DNA of 64,000 nucleotides from positions 1 to 64,000 of the forward strand of contig NZ_JBCDMW010000035.1 of NCBI RefSeq assembly GCF_038433155.1, written 5' to 3'. Below are positions 15,843 through 23,325 of the stretch, piece by piece. This stretch comes from Luteococcus sp038433155. Lineage in GTDB: Bacteria > Actinomycetota > Actinomycetes > Propionibacteriales > Propionibacteriaceae. The notes beneath the pieces were generated by a model. The model was not told the origin of the DNA, ran no database searches, and saw only the letters and a list, made by a program, of their open reading frames with translations. A program made the translations under genes and the position numbers. Position 1 is the first letter of the stretch. Each line of letters starts with the position of its first letter.

Positions 15843-16628
15843 ATGAACCTTGAGAAGACCCAGCCCACCGCGGGCACCTTGGCACCCCTGCAACCGGGCA
15901 CCGTGACCCTGGTGGGCGGCGGTCCCGGCGACCCCGGGCTGCTGACCGTCGCCGGGCTGCAGGCGCTGCGCCAGGCCGACGTGGTGCTGGTGGACCACCT
16001 GGCCCCGCAGGCCTCGCTGGCCGAGTGCTCCGAGCAGTGCGAGCAGGTCTGGGTGGGCAAGCTGCCCCGCGGGGAGTTCGTGCCGCAGGAGCGGATCAAC
16101 GAGCTGCTGGTGGAGCATGCCCGGCAGGGCAAGCGGGTGGTCCGGTTCAAGGGTGGCGACAACTTCGTCTTCGGCCGGGGCGGCGAGGAGTGGCAGGCCT
16201 GCGCCCAGGCCGGGATCGCCGTGCGGGTGATCCCCGGCGTCACCTCCAGCGTCGCCGCCCCCGCGCTGGCCGGGGTGCCGGTGACCCACCGCAATCTGGT
16301 GCAGGGTTTCACCGTGGTCAGCGGCCACGTGCCGCCGGGTGACGAGCGCTCCCGGTTGGACTGGGAGGCGCTGGCCCGCACCAGCACCACGCTGGTGGTG
16401 TTGATGGGTGTCAAGTACCTGCCCGAGATCACCGCCGAGCTGATCCGCTGCGGGATGCCCACGAGCACACCGGTGGCGGTGGTGGCCAATGGCGGGCGCG
16501 CTGACATGCGTCAGGTGCGTGGCCCGTTGGACCGGATCCCAGACCTGGCGCGGGACATCCGGCCGCCGGCCGTGACCGTGATCGGTGAGGTGGCCGGGCT
16601 GGACCTGTCAGCTGCGACCGCGCAGTGA
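15843..16628 (+). CDS. cobA: Uroporphyrinogen-III C-methyltransferase
   Basis: A 261-residue SUMT that methylates uroporphyrinogen III at C2 and C7 to give precorrin-2, the entry step to B12. Motifs: VGGGPGDPGLLTVAGLQAL near residue 23, VVLVDHLA, VRFKGGDNFVFGRGGEE near 100 and VIPGVTSSVAAPALAGVPVT. The chosen ATG has GAAGGA about 7 bases upstream; an upstream in-frame ATG at 15807 would add 12 residues but has no ribosome-binding site. No HemD domain is fused here, unlike some propionibacterial CobA proteins. The 3' end overlaps that of the convergent cbiJ gene by 21 bases. Confidence 0.93.
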   Translation: MNLEKTQPTAGTLAPLQPGTVTLVGGGPGDPGLLTVAGLQALRQADVVLVDHLAPQASLAECSEQCEQVWVGKLPRGEFVPQERINELLVEHARQGKRVVRFKGGDNFVFGRGGEEWQACAQAGIAVRVIPGVTSSVAAPALAGVPVTHRNLVQGFTVVSGHVPPGDERSRLDWEALARTSTTLVVLMGVKYLPEITAELIRCGMPTSTPVAVVANGGRADMRQVRGPLDRIPDLARDIRPPAVTVIGEVAGLDLSAATAQ

Positions 16629-17333
16629 GGTGAGCCAGGTCAGGGCGTCGTCCATGCTCTCGGCCTGCTGACCGGGCAGCTCTGGGCGGGCCAGCATCAC
16701 CACCTGCACCCCCAGCTGCGCGGCGGCCTCCAGCTTTGCGGCATGGTCGGTGCCACCGATGTCGCGGGCCACCAGGGTCCGCTGGTCAGCCAGGAGCCCC
16801 AGTTCGGTCTGCAGGTCCAGGGCCCCACGGGCCACGACGACGTGCCAGTCCGCGGGACGTTCGAAGCCGTCGTCGCGGCCAACCCGCACGGTCACCGGCG
16901 AGGGCAGCAGGTGATAGTGCCACAGCGGCTGCCGGCCGACGGTGAGGAAGACGGGCGCCCCGCTACGTCCGGCCGCCTGGCAGGCCTCCTCGTGGTCGGC
17001 CACCCAGAGCCAGTCGCCGGCGTCGAAGCGTTCCCGCCAACTGCGGCGGGCCACCCGGAGGAAGGGGATTCCCAGGTGATCGCAGACCTGATACGCGTTG
17101 CGGGTCATGGTGCGGGCATAGGGATGGGTGGCGTCCACCACCGCGTCGACGGTATGGGTCCGCAGCCAGGCGGCCAGACCGGCGGCGCCGCCGAATCCGC
17201 CGCGCCGGATCTGGCCGGGCGGCTCGTCGGTGCTGTTGGACGGCAGGGAACTGATCGGGGACATGCCGCGCGCCACCATCGCCTCCGCCAGCCGACGGCC
17301 GGCGGTGGTCCCGGAGAGCACCAGCACTGTCAT
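16608..17333 (-). CDS. cobK: Precorrin-6A / cobalt-precorrin-6A reductase
   Basis: A 241-residue CbiJ/CobK reductase that reduces the corrin macrocycle with NADPH. It begins MTVLVLSGTTAGRRLAEAM, the Gly-Thr-x-Glu/Ala nucleotide-binding start of the family, followed by DAVVDATHPYARTMTRNAYQ near residue 66, the strongest family signature. The C-terminal TLVARDIGGTDHAAKLEAA also fits. The ATG at 17333 is chosen because upstream residues of the open frame are not family-like. It is the only cobalamin gene on the minus strand; its tail overlaps the end of cobA. Confidence 0.9.
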   Translation of the reverse strand: MTVLVLSGTTAGRRLAEAMVARGMSPISSLPSNSTDEPPGQIRRGGFGGAAGLAAWLRTHTVDAVVDATHPYARTMTRNAYQVCDHLGIPFLRVARRSWRERFDAGDWLWVADHEEACQAAGRSGAPVFLTVGRQPLWHYHLLPSPVTVRVGRDDGFERPADWHVVVARGALDLQTELGLLADQRTLVARDIGGTDHAAKLEAAAQLGVQVVMLARPELPGQQAESMDDALTWLTSLRGRS

Positions 17334-17523
17334 GGGCACATCCAACCAGTAGTGAGGCGCAAATGGGGCGGGTGCCTGCCGGGAATGCAAGGCAATGAGG
17401 TAACTTATCGCGACGAGGCCACGCCAGCCGCTCTGCTGCCCCGCCTCCGGACAGCGCAGACGCCCCCACTTCCCCATGGTGGACGCAGGCTGCCCGCTCA
17501 CTCCCATAGAGAAGGAAGTACCC

Positions 17524-19680
17524 ATGGCCACAGAACAGGCCAGGCAGATCATCGAGGAAATCGGTGGGCCTGGGAACATCAAGAGCCTCACTCACTGCGC
17601 CACCCGCCTGCGCTTCGAGCTCAACGACGCCTCGGTCGTCGACAAGCAGAAGCTGGAGCAGGTCAAGGGCGTGATGGGCGCGGTCCCGCAGTCCGGTGAC
17701 CGTTACCAGGTGGTGATGGGCGGCGCCGTCGCCGGTGCCTACAGCGACATCATGCAGCTCCCCGAGATGGCAGATCTCGGGGGAGCGAATGCCGGCGCCT
17801 CCAGCGCCAAGAAGTCCGCCGACGACATCAAGGCCGAAGCCCGCGCCGGTGGCGTGCGCGGCAAGCACGCCTGGGTGGATGCCTTCTTCGAATTCCTCTC
17901 GGACTCCTTCCGCCCGATCCTGGGCGTGCTGCTGGGCGCCTCGTTGATCATCGCCATCACGGCCGTGCTGGATGCCCTGCACATCGTCGACTTCCGGGCC
18001 AAGGACAAGTCGGCCAGCTGGGTCTTCGTCGACGCCATGTGGAACAGCGTGTTCTACTTCCTGCCGATCATGGTGGCCTACAACGGCGCCAAGAAGCTCA
18101 AGGTGGATCCGTGGATCGGCGGTGCCATCATGCTCGCGCTGATGACGCCCGACTTCGGCAAACTGGCCAAGGCCGCCAACACTACCTGCGTGACCCCCTC
18201 CTTCGGCGGTGACCCGATCTGCACCGCGCACATCTTCGGCCTGCCGATGCAGCTCGCCAACTACGGTGGCCAGGTCTTCGTGCCGCTGATCATGGTGGCC
18301 ATTCTGGCCGTTCTCTACCGGTTCCTGCAGAAGATCTTCCCGGCCAACCTGCAGATGGTCTTCGTGCCCTTCTTCTGCCTGCTGATCATGATCCCGCTGA
18401 CCGCCTTCCTGATCGGCCCCTTCGGCGTCTGGCTGGGTGCCACCATCGGTGCCGGCCTGGCCTATGTCAACACCCACTTCCCCTTCGTCTTCGCCCTGAT
18501 CATCCCGATGGTCTACCCCTTCCTGGTGCCGCTGGGCCTGCACTGGCCGCTGAACGCCATGATGCTGGTGAACATCAACACGCTGGGCTATGACTTCATC
18601 CAGGGCCCGATGGGCGCCTGGAACTTCGCCTGCTTCGGCGCCACCGCCGGTGTGTTGGCCCTCTCGCTCAAGGACAAGGACGTGGTGATGCGCCAGACCG
18701 CCTCCGGCGCCCTGGCCGCCGGTCTGCTGGGTGGCATCTCCGAACCGTCGCTGTACGGCATCCACCTGCGCTTCAAGCGGATCTACCCGTCGATGCTGGT
18801 GGGCTGCTTCGTCGGTGGCCTGGTGATTGCCGTCGGCGGCGCGCTGGGCATGGCCGACGGCGGCATCAAGACCAATGCCTTCGTCTTCACCAGCCTGCTG
18901 ACCATCCCGGTCTTCAAGCCGATGATGCTCTACGTGATCGCCATCACCGCGGCCTTCTTCACCGCCATGGCCATGGTGATGGCCCGCGGCTACATGACCA
19001 AGGAGGAGCGCGCCGAGGCCCTGGCCCTGCGCGACGAGGCCGCCGTCGACCCGCTGGCCGCCGCGGCCGACACCACCGACCACGCCGTCGCCCCGGCCGC
19101 CGCCGTTGCCACCACCGGTACCGCGGCAGCCGCCGGCACCGGCACCGCCGTCGCGGAGAAGCCCGCCAAAGTGGTCAAGCCCGCCATGGTTCCCGGCACG
19201 GTGACCACCGTCACCGCTCCCCTGGCCGGCCGCGTCGTGCCGCTGGCCGAGGTCCCGGATCCGGTCTTCAGCGCCGGCACCGTCGGGCTGGGCGTGGGCA
19301 TCGACCCGTCGGGGGACACCGTCTTCGCGCCGGCCGCCGGCAAGATCGTCGTCGCCCAGAAGACCGGGCACGCCTTCGGCATCCAGCTGGACAGCGGCGT
19401 GGAGCTGCTGGTCCACGTCGGCATCGACACCGTGAACCTGGAGGGTCGCGGCTTCGACGTGAAGGTGGCCCGCGGTGACCGGGTGGAGGCCGGCACCCCG
19501 CTGGTCACCTTCGACCGCGGCATCATCGAACAGGCCGGCTACTCGCTGGTCACCCCGGTGCTGGTGACCAATGCCAAGAAGTTCGGCGACGTCGCCCAGA
19601 TCGCGCAGGGTGACGTGCAGGTAGGCCAGGAGCTGATCAGCACCACCGCCAAGCCGGCCAAGACCGAGCCGACCGCCTGA
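17524..19680 (+). CDS. PTS permease EIIBCA, beta-glucoside/sucrose (BglF) type
   Basis: A 718-residue sugar phosphotransferase permease in B-C-A order. EIIB carries its phosphocysteine in SLTHCATRLRF (Cys25). EIIC spans about residues 115-500 with around ten hydrophobic segments and the GGISEPSLYGIHLRFKR motif typical of the beta-glucoside/sucrose/trehalose branch. A linker rich in Ala, Thr and Val (about 510-560) leads to a Crr-like EIIA with His616 (KTGHAFGI) and active-site His631 (LLVHVGIDTV). The start is the ATG with GAAGGAAG upstream; the extra upstream frame is not family-like. The substrate is not decided by sequence. No antiterminator or glycosidase gene flanks it, and a terminator follows. 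Confidence 0.92.
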   Translation: MATEQARQIIEEIGGPGNIKSLTHCATRLRFELNDASVVDKQKLEQVKGVMGAVPQSGDRYQVVMGGAVAGAYSDIMQLPEMADLGGANAGASSAKKSADDIKAEARAGGVRGKHAWVDAFFEFLSDSFRPILGVLLGASLIIAITAVLDALHIVDFRAKDKSASWVFVDAMWNSVFYFLPIMVAYNGAKKLKVDPWIGGAIMLALMTPDFGKLAKAANTTCVTPSFGGDPICTAHIFGLPMQLANYGGQVFVPLIMVAILAVLYRFLQKIFPANLQMVFVPFFCLLIMIPLTAFLIGPFGVWLGATIGAGLAYVNTHFPFVFALIIPMVYPFLVPLGLHWPLNAMMLVNINTLGYDFIQGPMGAWNFACFGATAGVLALSLKDKDVVMRQTASGALAAGLLGGISEPSLYGIHLRFKRIYPSMLVGCFVGGLVIAVGGALGMADGGIKTNAFVFTSLLTIPVFKPMMLYVIAITAAFFTAMAMVMARGYMTKEERAEALALRDEAAVDPLAAAADTTDHAVAPAAAVATTGTAAAAGTGTAVAEKPAKVVKPAMVPGTVTTVTAPLAGRVVPLAEVPDPVFSAGTVGLGVGIDPSGDTVFAPAAGKIVVAQKTGHAFGIQLDSGVELLVHVGIDTVNLEGRGFDVKVARGDRVEAGTPLVTFDRGIIEQAGYSLVTPVLVTNAKKFGDVAQIAQGDVQVGQELISTTAKPAKTEPTA

Positions 19681-19696
19681 TCAACCGGCACCCATG

Positions 19697-19737
19697 ACGG
19701 CCGGTGGGCACTCCTTCGCGGAGTGTTCACCGGCCGT
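19697..19737 (+). terminator. Hairpin terminator after the PTS gene
   Basis: An 18-bp stem (ACGGCCGGTGGGCACTCC with GGAGTGTTCACCGGCCGT, two G-U wobbles) closes a TTCGC loop 16 bases after the stop codon. Confidence 0.8.
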
Positions 19738-19776
19738 TCGTCGCCCTGGCCAAGGGGTCGCTGCAACCAAGCCGTC

Positions 19777-19914
19777 TGGTCAGACTACGTGGATCTGGTG
19801 GTCCGCAATGACACCGACGCCACCTTCCAGCTGCTGACCAGCGTCGGGGATCGCTATCTGGAGGGCGAACTGCGCTGCGACCAGGGCGTGGAGATCATCG
19901 ACCTGGGCGACTGA
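19777..19914 (+). pseudogene. Remnant of a VanW-family protein (C-terminal end)
   Basis: About 45 codons, DYVDLVVRNDTDATFQLL followed by VGDRYLEGELRCD, match the C-terminal beta-rich end of VanW-family proteins (typically several hundred residues). Nothing upstream in this frame is VanW-like; the sequence starts just after the PTS terminator hairpin. It therefore looks like a 5'-deleted relic and not a small gene, and no ribosome-binding site precedes it. VanW is found in some vancomycin-resistance operons but is widespread and of unclear function. The relic abuts the next one with no gap. Confidence 0.65.
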
Positions 19915-20337
19915 CTACCCCACCGGCGTCACCGGATGGGAGTCGTTGACGTAGACCAGTGCGTCCCACGCCTGACTGGGCGTGACCTTCACCTCGTGGA
20001 AGAAGGGCAGCCAGCGCTGCAGCTGGTTGAAGGGTGATCCGGCGCTGGCCATCGGCAGGGCCCGATCCAGCACGGCTCGGTTCTCTGGGTTGGCCTGGGC
20101 GGTCTCCAGGTAACCAACGCGGGTGCCGGCGAAGATGCCACGCACCGGCGAGTTCACCGTGAACCGGAGGTCTTGTCCTGGTCCCGCAGCCGGACGCGGC
20201 GGGCGTCGACCCCGATCGCCCGGTAGCGCTCGCCCCAGCGTTCGGCAGCCAGCACCCCGAGCTTGGTGCCCGGCGCCAGCGACGCCTGGCCGGACCTGTC
20301 GACGTGTCCGTTGTGGGCCAGCAGCCCCGCGAACAGC
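19915..20337 (-). pseudogene. Frameshifted remnant of an erythromycin-esterase-family protein (C-terminal part)
   Basis: Two adjacent minus-strand frames together read as one C-terminal half. The upstream frame has LLAHNGHVDRSGQ then PGTKLGVLAAERWGERYRAIG; the downstream frame has FTVNSPVRGIFAGTRVGYL and ends with SQAWDALVYVNDSHPV. The AHNGHV and WDALVYV texts resemble the erythromycin esterase/succinoglycan-associated family (PF05139), recognised from pattern only. The frame changes at about 20163, consistent with loss of one base. The N-terminal catalytic half is missing, cut where the LuxR relic begins. It is not expected to be functional. Confidence 0.55.
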
Positions 20338-20547
20338 CCCGCGGCCCAGCAGGCCGTCGCCCGGCTGACCGACCGGGAGCGCGAGGTGATGGTGCTGGTG
20401 GCCCAGGGCCTGACCAATGCCCAGATCGCCAGCCGGTTGCACCTCAGCCTGGCGTCGGTGAAGGCCCACCTCACGGGTGCCTTCACCAAGCTGGGCGTGA
20501 ACAACCGGGTATCAGCCGCGATGGCCATTCGCGACGCTCGCCCGTGA
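20338..20547 (+). pseudogene. Remnant of a LuxR/NarL-type response regulator (HTH only)
   Basis: About 69 codons contain a complete LuxR helix-turn-helix (LTDREREVMVLVAQGLTNAQ followed by IASRLHLSLASVKAHL and FTKLGVNNRVSAAM). The receiver domain and linker that normally precede it are absent; sequence upstream in this frame is the antisense of the esterase relic. An in-frame ATG at 20263 would add 25 non-homologous residues. It could in theory make a stand-alone DNA-binding peptide, but truncation of a response regulator is more likely. No sensor kinase lies nearby. Confidence 0.65.
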
Positions 20548-20556
20548 GTCGAAGTC

Positions 20557-21579
20557 TCACCACACGGCGGCGGCCACCAGAACCGGCAGCGGCAGGGTGA
20601 CCACGATGAACGCAATCACCTGCCAGCGCAGGGTTTCGGCCAGCACGGCGACGAATTCGCGCAACACGGCGCTGGGCCAGAAGTAGCCCGCGGTGGGAGC
20701 GCCGGCCACCTGCACCGGAACCCCCAGCCGTCGGGCCAGGATGGCGGCGCGCATGGCGTGGTAGCTGCTGGTGACCGCCAGCCCGGTGGCGTTGGGGCCG
20801 AGCCGAGGGTCGGCGCGGACCAGTTCGTGGGTGTAACGCAGGTTCTCCGCGGTGGTACGGGACTGCTGCTCCAGCAACAGCGACTGGGTCGCCAGCCCCT
20901 TGCCGACGGCGTACTCCCCCATGGCGCTGGCCTCGCTGGTCAGCTCGTCGCGCCCCCGACCGCCGCTCATCACCAGCACCGGGCTGCGCCCCGCCGCCTG
21001 CTCCTGCCGGAAGATCTGCAGCGCCCGGTCGATCCGGCTGGCCAGCAGCGGCGGCACCCGGCTGCCAATCAGCCCGGAACCCAGGGCGACGATGAAGTCG
21101 GGATGCTGGCGGCGCACCAGCAGCTGATAGAAGCCGGAATAGCCCAGGTAGCCGAAGAAGAGGGTGGCCACCCAGCCGCCGGCCATCACGATCCACAGCG
21201 AAACCGGCAGCCACGCGCGGCTGATCGTCGCCAGCCACAGCGAGAGCGCCATCGCCGTCATCAGACCAAGGCCGGCCAGCAACGAAAGCGAATTGCCCAG
21301 CGTGCGCGATTCCCGACGCAGCATCACCGATCCGTTCCAGAGCAGGAATCCGACCAACCCCAGGGCCAGCAGTGGGGAGCAAATCAGGACGACGAAGGCG
21401 GCGCTGGCCAGCGTGGCATCACCCAGCACCGTGAGCGTGATGGCCAGCAGCGCGGCGGTGGCGCCGATCCAGGCGGCGTTGGCCAGCCGCCGGGGCTCGT
21501 CGAGCACGCGTCGCCAGGCGTGCCACCCGCACAGCATGGTGACAAGGATCAGGGCGAGGGCGACGGTGATGTGCAGCAT
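20557..21579 (-). CDS. YdcF/SanA-like DUF218 membrane protein
   Basis: A 340-residue protein with about six hydrophobic segments in the N-terminal 150 residues and a C-terminal DUF218 domain. That domain begins where the text reads DFIVALGSGLIGSRVPPLLA and continues with VLVMSGGRGRDELTSEA, RTTAENLRYT and VTSSYHAMRA, the conserved pattern of YdcF/SanA/ElyC proteins, which are linked to envelope and lipid-carrier metabolism. The ATG giving MLHITVALAL is preferred; the longer frame adds 35 non-hydrophobic residues. It is divergent from the Xre module, with tandem repeat sites between them. Its 3' end lies 10 bases from the LuxR relic. Confidence 0.8.
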   Translation of the reverse strand: MLHITVALALILVTMLCGWHAWRRVLDEPRRLANAAWIGATAALLAITLTVLGDATLASAAFVVLICSPLLALGLVGFLLWNGSVMLRRESRTLGNSLSLLAGLGLMTAMALSLWLATISRAWLPVSLWIVMAGGWVATLFFGYLGYSGFYQLLVRRQHPDFIVALGSGLIGSRVPPLLASRIDRALQIFRQEQAAGRSPVLVMSGGRGRDELTSEASAMGEYAVGKGLATQSLLLEQQSRTTAENLRYTHELVRADPRLGPNATGLAVTSSYHAMRAAILARRLGVPVQVAGAPTAGYFWPSAVLREFVAVLAETLRWQVIAFIVVTLPLPVLVAAAVW

Positions 21580-21679
21580 GAGTCCATCGTTTCCGGCGCC
21601 CGACTGAGCGCGGATCCTCCTCCGGGATGCTCCGGGCGTGCGACCAACCCGTCCGCCCTCCTCCTCAAGGATGAACTTT

Positions 21680-21741
21680 GTCAAAGACCCTTGACACCCA
21701 CTCCACCGTCAAGGACGCTTGCCTTGTCAAGGAAACTTGAC
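21680..21741. repeat. Three tandem 16-bp inverted-repeat operators (GTCAAG-N4-CTTGAC)
   Basis: Copies are GTCAAAGACCCTTGAC (21680-21695), GTCAAGGACGCTTGCC (21708-21723) and GTCAAGGAAACTTGAC (21726-21741). Each is two 6-base arms around 4 bases. A weaker fourth match lies at 21665-21680. They stand between the divergent YdcF gene and the small membrane protein/Xre module. Autoregulation by the Xre protein encoded 250 bases downstream is the natural inference. Confidence 0.65.
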
Positions 21742-21763
21742 TCCAATCCCAGAGGAGAGCGAC

Positions 21764-21964
21764 ATGAGCAAGACCCAGACCCCCGTCGAGAAGCAGCGCA
21801 CCGCTGCCCTAGCCCCCATCATGGTCGGCCTGCTGGCGATGATGCTCTCGAATGCCGTCGATGCCTCGCCCTGGCATGTGATCCTGCAGATCGCGGCCGC
21901 CATCCTGTGTCTGTTCGGCGTGTACCAGCTGAGCAGGAGCATGGGCCAGCGCCAGCAACGGTGA
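21764..21964 (+). CDS. Small membrane protein of the Xre module
   Basis: A 66-residue protein starting MSKTQTPVEKQRTAAL with a strongly hydrophobic stretch from about residue 15 to 55, enough for two short membrane helices. AGAGGAGA lies before the ATG. I do not recognise a family. It is directly followed by an Xre regulator and another small membrane protein, and preceded by the tandem operators, so the three genes probably form an operon. The arrangement resembles small Xre modules where the regulator controls a membrane protein, but the function is unknown. Confidence 0.7.
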   Translation: MSKTQTPVEKQRTAALAPIMVGLLAMMLSNAVDASPWHVILQIAAAILCLFGVYQLSRSMGQRQQR

Positions 21965-21989
21965 GCTGCGCCAGCGTCTGGATCCGCTG

Positions 21990-22187
21990 ATGCTGAACGA
22001 CGTGCGCCAACTGCGCGAGACGCTGGGACTCTCCCAGGGAGCCCTGGGAGAGCGGCTGGGCGTCTCCCGGCAGACCATCAACTCGATCGAGACGGGCAAG
22101 TACGACCCGTCACTGCCCCTGGCCATCAACCTGGCGCGGCTCTTCGGCCGCCCCGTGGAGGAGATCTTCCATGTCGACGAGAAGTAA
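21990..22187 (+). CDS. Xre-family HTH regulator (YgzD-like)
   Basis: A 65-residue single-domain regulator. The helix-turn-helix is clear: LGLSQGALGERLGVSRQTIN followed by IETGKYDPSLPLAINLARLF, then the short tail PVEEIFHVDEK, which is characteristic of this compact Xre subgroup. It would bind as a dimer to short inverted repeats; the GTCAAG-N4-CTTGAC sites upstream of the module are candidates. The ATG has no obvious ribosome-binding site, so translation may be coupled to the upstream small gene. It overlaps the next gene by 17 bases. Confidence 0.85.
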   Translation: MLNDVRQLRETLGLSQGALGERLGVSRQTINSIETGKYDPSLPLAINLARLFGRPVEEIFHVDEK

Positions 22188-22575
22188 TACCCCGGCACGG
22201 ATGTGGCTGGGTTTCGCGGCGGGCCTCGTCGCGATCCTCACCCTGTTCGCGGCGCTCCACCCCCGCGACCCGTCCACCGCCTGGGGCGCATTGTGCGGCG
22301 GCGGTCTGGTGCTGCTGGTCTTCACCGTTGCCCGGCGGATCAAGCGGGGCGACAATGCCCTGGTCCGTGGCGCCCGGGGCGAGTCCGACGAACGCGACGC
22401 CCTGATCCTGACCAAGGCCGGAGCCTGCGTCGGGTTGGCCTCGCCGCTGGCCGTCGGCGCCGCGATGGTGGCCGTGGTGTGGGATGTCACCCCGCTGACG
22501 GCGCTGGGCGGCATCGCCTGGGTGAACCTGGTGGTCTTCGTCGCCGCCTACTGGTGGCTGCGGCGCCACAGCTGA
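22171..22575 (+). CDS. Small four-helix membrane protein of the Xre module
   Basis: A 134-residue protein with four hydrophobic segments at about residues 11-28, 39-54, 83-103 and 110-128, and a charged loop in the middle containing GESDERDALILTKAG. The Glu-x-Asp-Glu-Arg pattern before a hydrophobic segment resembles DUF2178-type membrane proteins often found beside YgzD-like regulators, but this match is tentative. It overlaps the xre gene and is likely translated by coupling. Function unknown. Confidence 0.7.
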   Translation: MSTRSNTPARMWLGFAAGLVAILTLFAALHPRDPSTAWGALCGGGLVLLVFTVARRIKRGDNALVRGARGESDERDALILTKAGACVGLASPLAVGAAMVAVVWDVTPLTALGGIAWVNLVVFVAAYWWLRRHS

Positions 22576-22581
22576 GCAGCG

Positions 22582-23004
22582 TCAGCGTGGCAGGCTTGCC
22601 AAGTAGTCGGCAGCTCCCAAGGTGCGCAGCCCGGGCGGCGCCACAAAGCGCGAATCATGTGTGACCACGACGTCAAAACCAGCTTCCCGCGCGGTCGCGG
22701 CCAGAACGGCATCTCGACCCCCGACACCGGCGGCGGCCACCAGATCCACTGCCGCACGGGCCACGTCCACATCAAAGGGATGCACCACCACAACATTCAA
22801 CAACCACCTGGCCTGCTCCACTGCCTTGGTGGCATCACCCACCCGGAGGCGATGGAAGAGGAACTCCTGGATGGTCTCGGCCCCCACGTGAATCGCGAGA
22901 TCTCGCTCCACGCGGCCAAGCAGCTCCCGGGCAGCATCGCGACGCGGATGCGACCCGCCCACGGCATGGAGCAGAACCGAAGTGTCCACGAACACGGAGA
23001 TCAC
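22582..23004 (-). CDS. vapC: PIN-domain toxin (VapC-like), system 1
   Basis: A 140-residue PIN-domain ribonuclease-like toxin. It starts VISVFVDTSVLLHAVGG, with the first acidic residue of the active site in VDTS. GAETIQEFLFHRLR near residue 41 supplies the conserved Glu, GGRDAVLAATAREAG near 94 a further Asp, and VVTHDSRF near 112 the last one. The GTG start overlaps the antitoxin stop by four bases, the usual toxin-after-antitoxin arrangement. Predicted to cleave RNA when the antitoxin is lost. All four acidic positions look intact, so the toxin is probably active. Confidence 0.88.
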   Translation of the reverse strand: MISVFVDTSVLLHAVGGSHPRRDAARELLGRVERDLAIHVGAETIQEFLFHRLRVGDATKAVEQARWLLNVVVVHPFDVDVARAAVDLVAAAGVGGRDAVLAATAREAGFDVVVTHDSRFVAPPGLRTLGAADYLASLPR

Positions 23005-23270
23005 GCGAACCGCCCGACGAGCTCAGCCTCCATCGCCTCACGGGTCTCCCGCCAAGCGGCATCATCCAGATCAGCGGGCTCACCATCCGCGCTTGCCAGG
23101 AGATTCCTGACGGACTGAACCCTGACCTCGTAACCAGACGGGTAGGCCAGATCAATGGCATCACGGATCACCGTGGCCACACTCGCCCCACGCCGGGTCG
23201 CCTCCTCGGCCACCCGGGCATAGCGCTGCTCGTCCAGCAATAGTTGGAGGCGTCGTTCAAGCACGGCCAT
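23001..23270 (-). CDS. vapB: Antitoxin of VapBC system 1 (ribbon-helix-helix-like)
   Basis: An 89-residue antitoxin candidate starting MAVLERRLQLLLDEQRYARV, a short strand followed by helices in the ribbon-helix-helix style, then a less ordered C-terminal part (GEPADLDDAAWRETREAMEA) that would wrap the toxin. An ATG two codons upstream (23276) is also possible. It overlaps vapC by four bases. The direct repeats covering and preceding its start are a likely autoregulatory site. Confidence 0.8.
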   Translation of the reverse strand: MAVLERRLQLLLDEQRYARVAEEATRRGASVATVIRDAIDLAYPSGYEVRVQSVRNLLASADGEPADLDDAAWRETREAMEAELVGRFA

Positions 23271-23292
23271 GCACATACATTAGCATGCACAT
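23269..23292. promoter_or_regulatory. Direct repeats ATGCACAT at the antitoxin start
   Basis: ATGCACAT occurs at 23269-23276 and again at 23285-23292, a 16-base period. The first copy overlaps the antitoxin start codons on the opposite strand. Toxin-antitoxin operons are commonly repressed by their own complex at such repeats; this assignment is inferred from position. Confidence 0.4.
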
Positions 23293-23325
23293 GGTGACGC
23301 GAGACCGTGATCCAGTACGTTCGGT

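Noticed and set aside
16963..19416. 817-residue minus-strand frame opposite the PTS gene
   Set aside because: Its text is a His/Gly/Asp-rich antisense artefact except at the end, where it partly mirrors cobK in a shifted frame. The PTS gene on the plus strand is certain.
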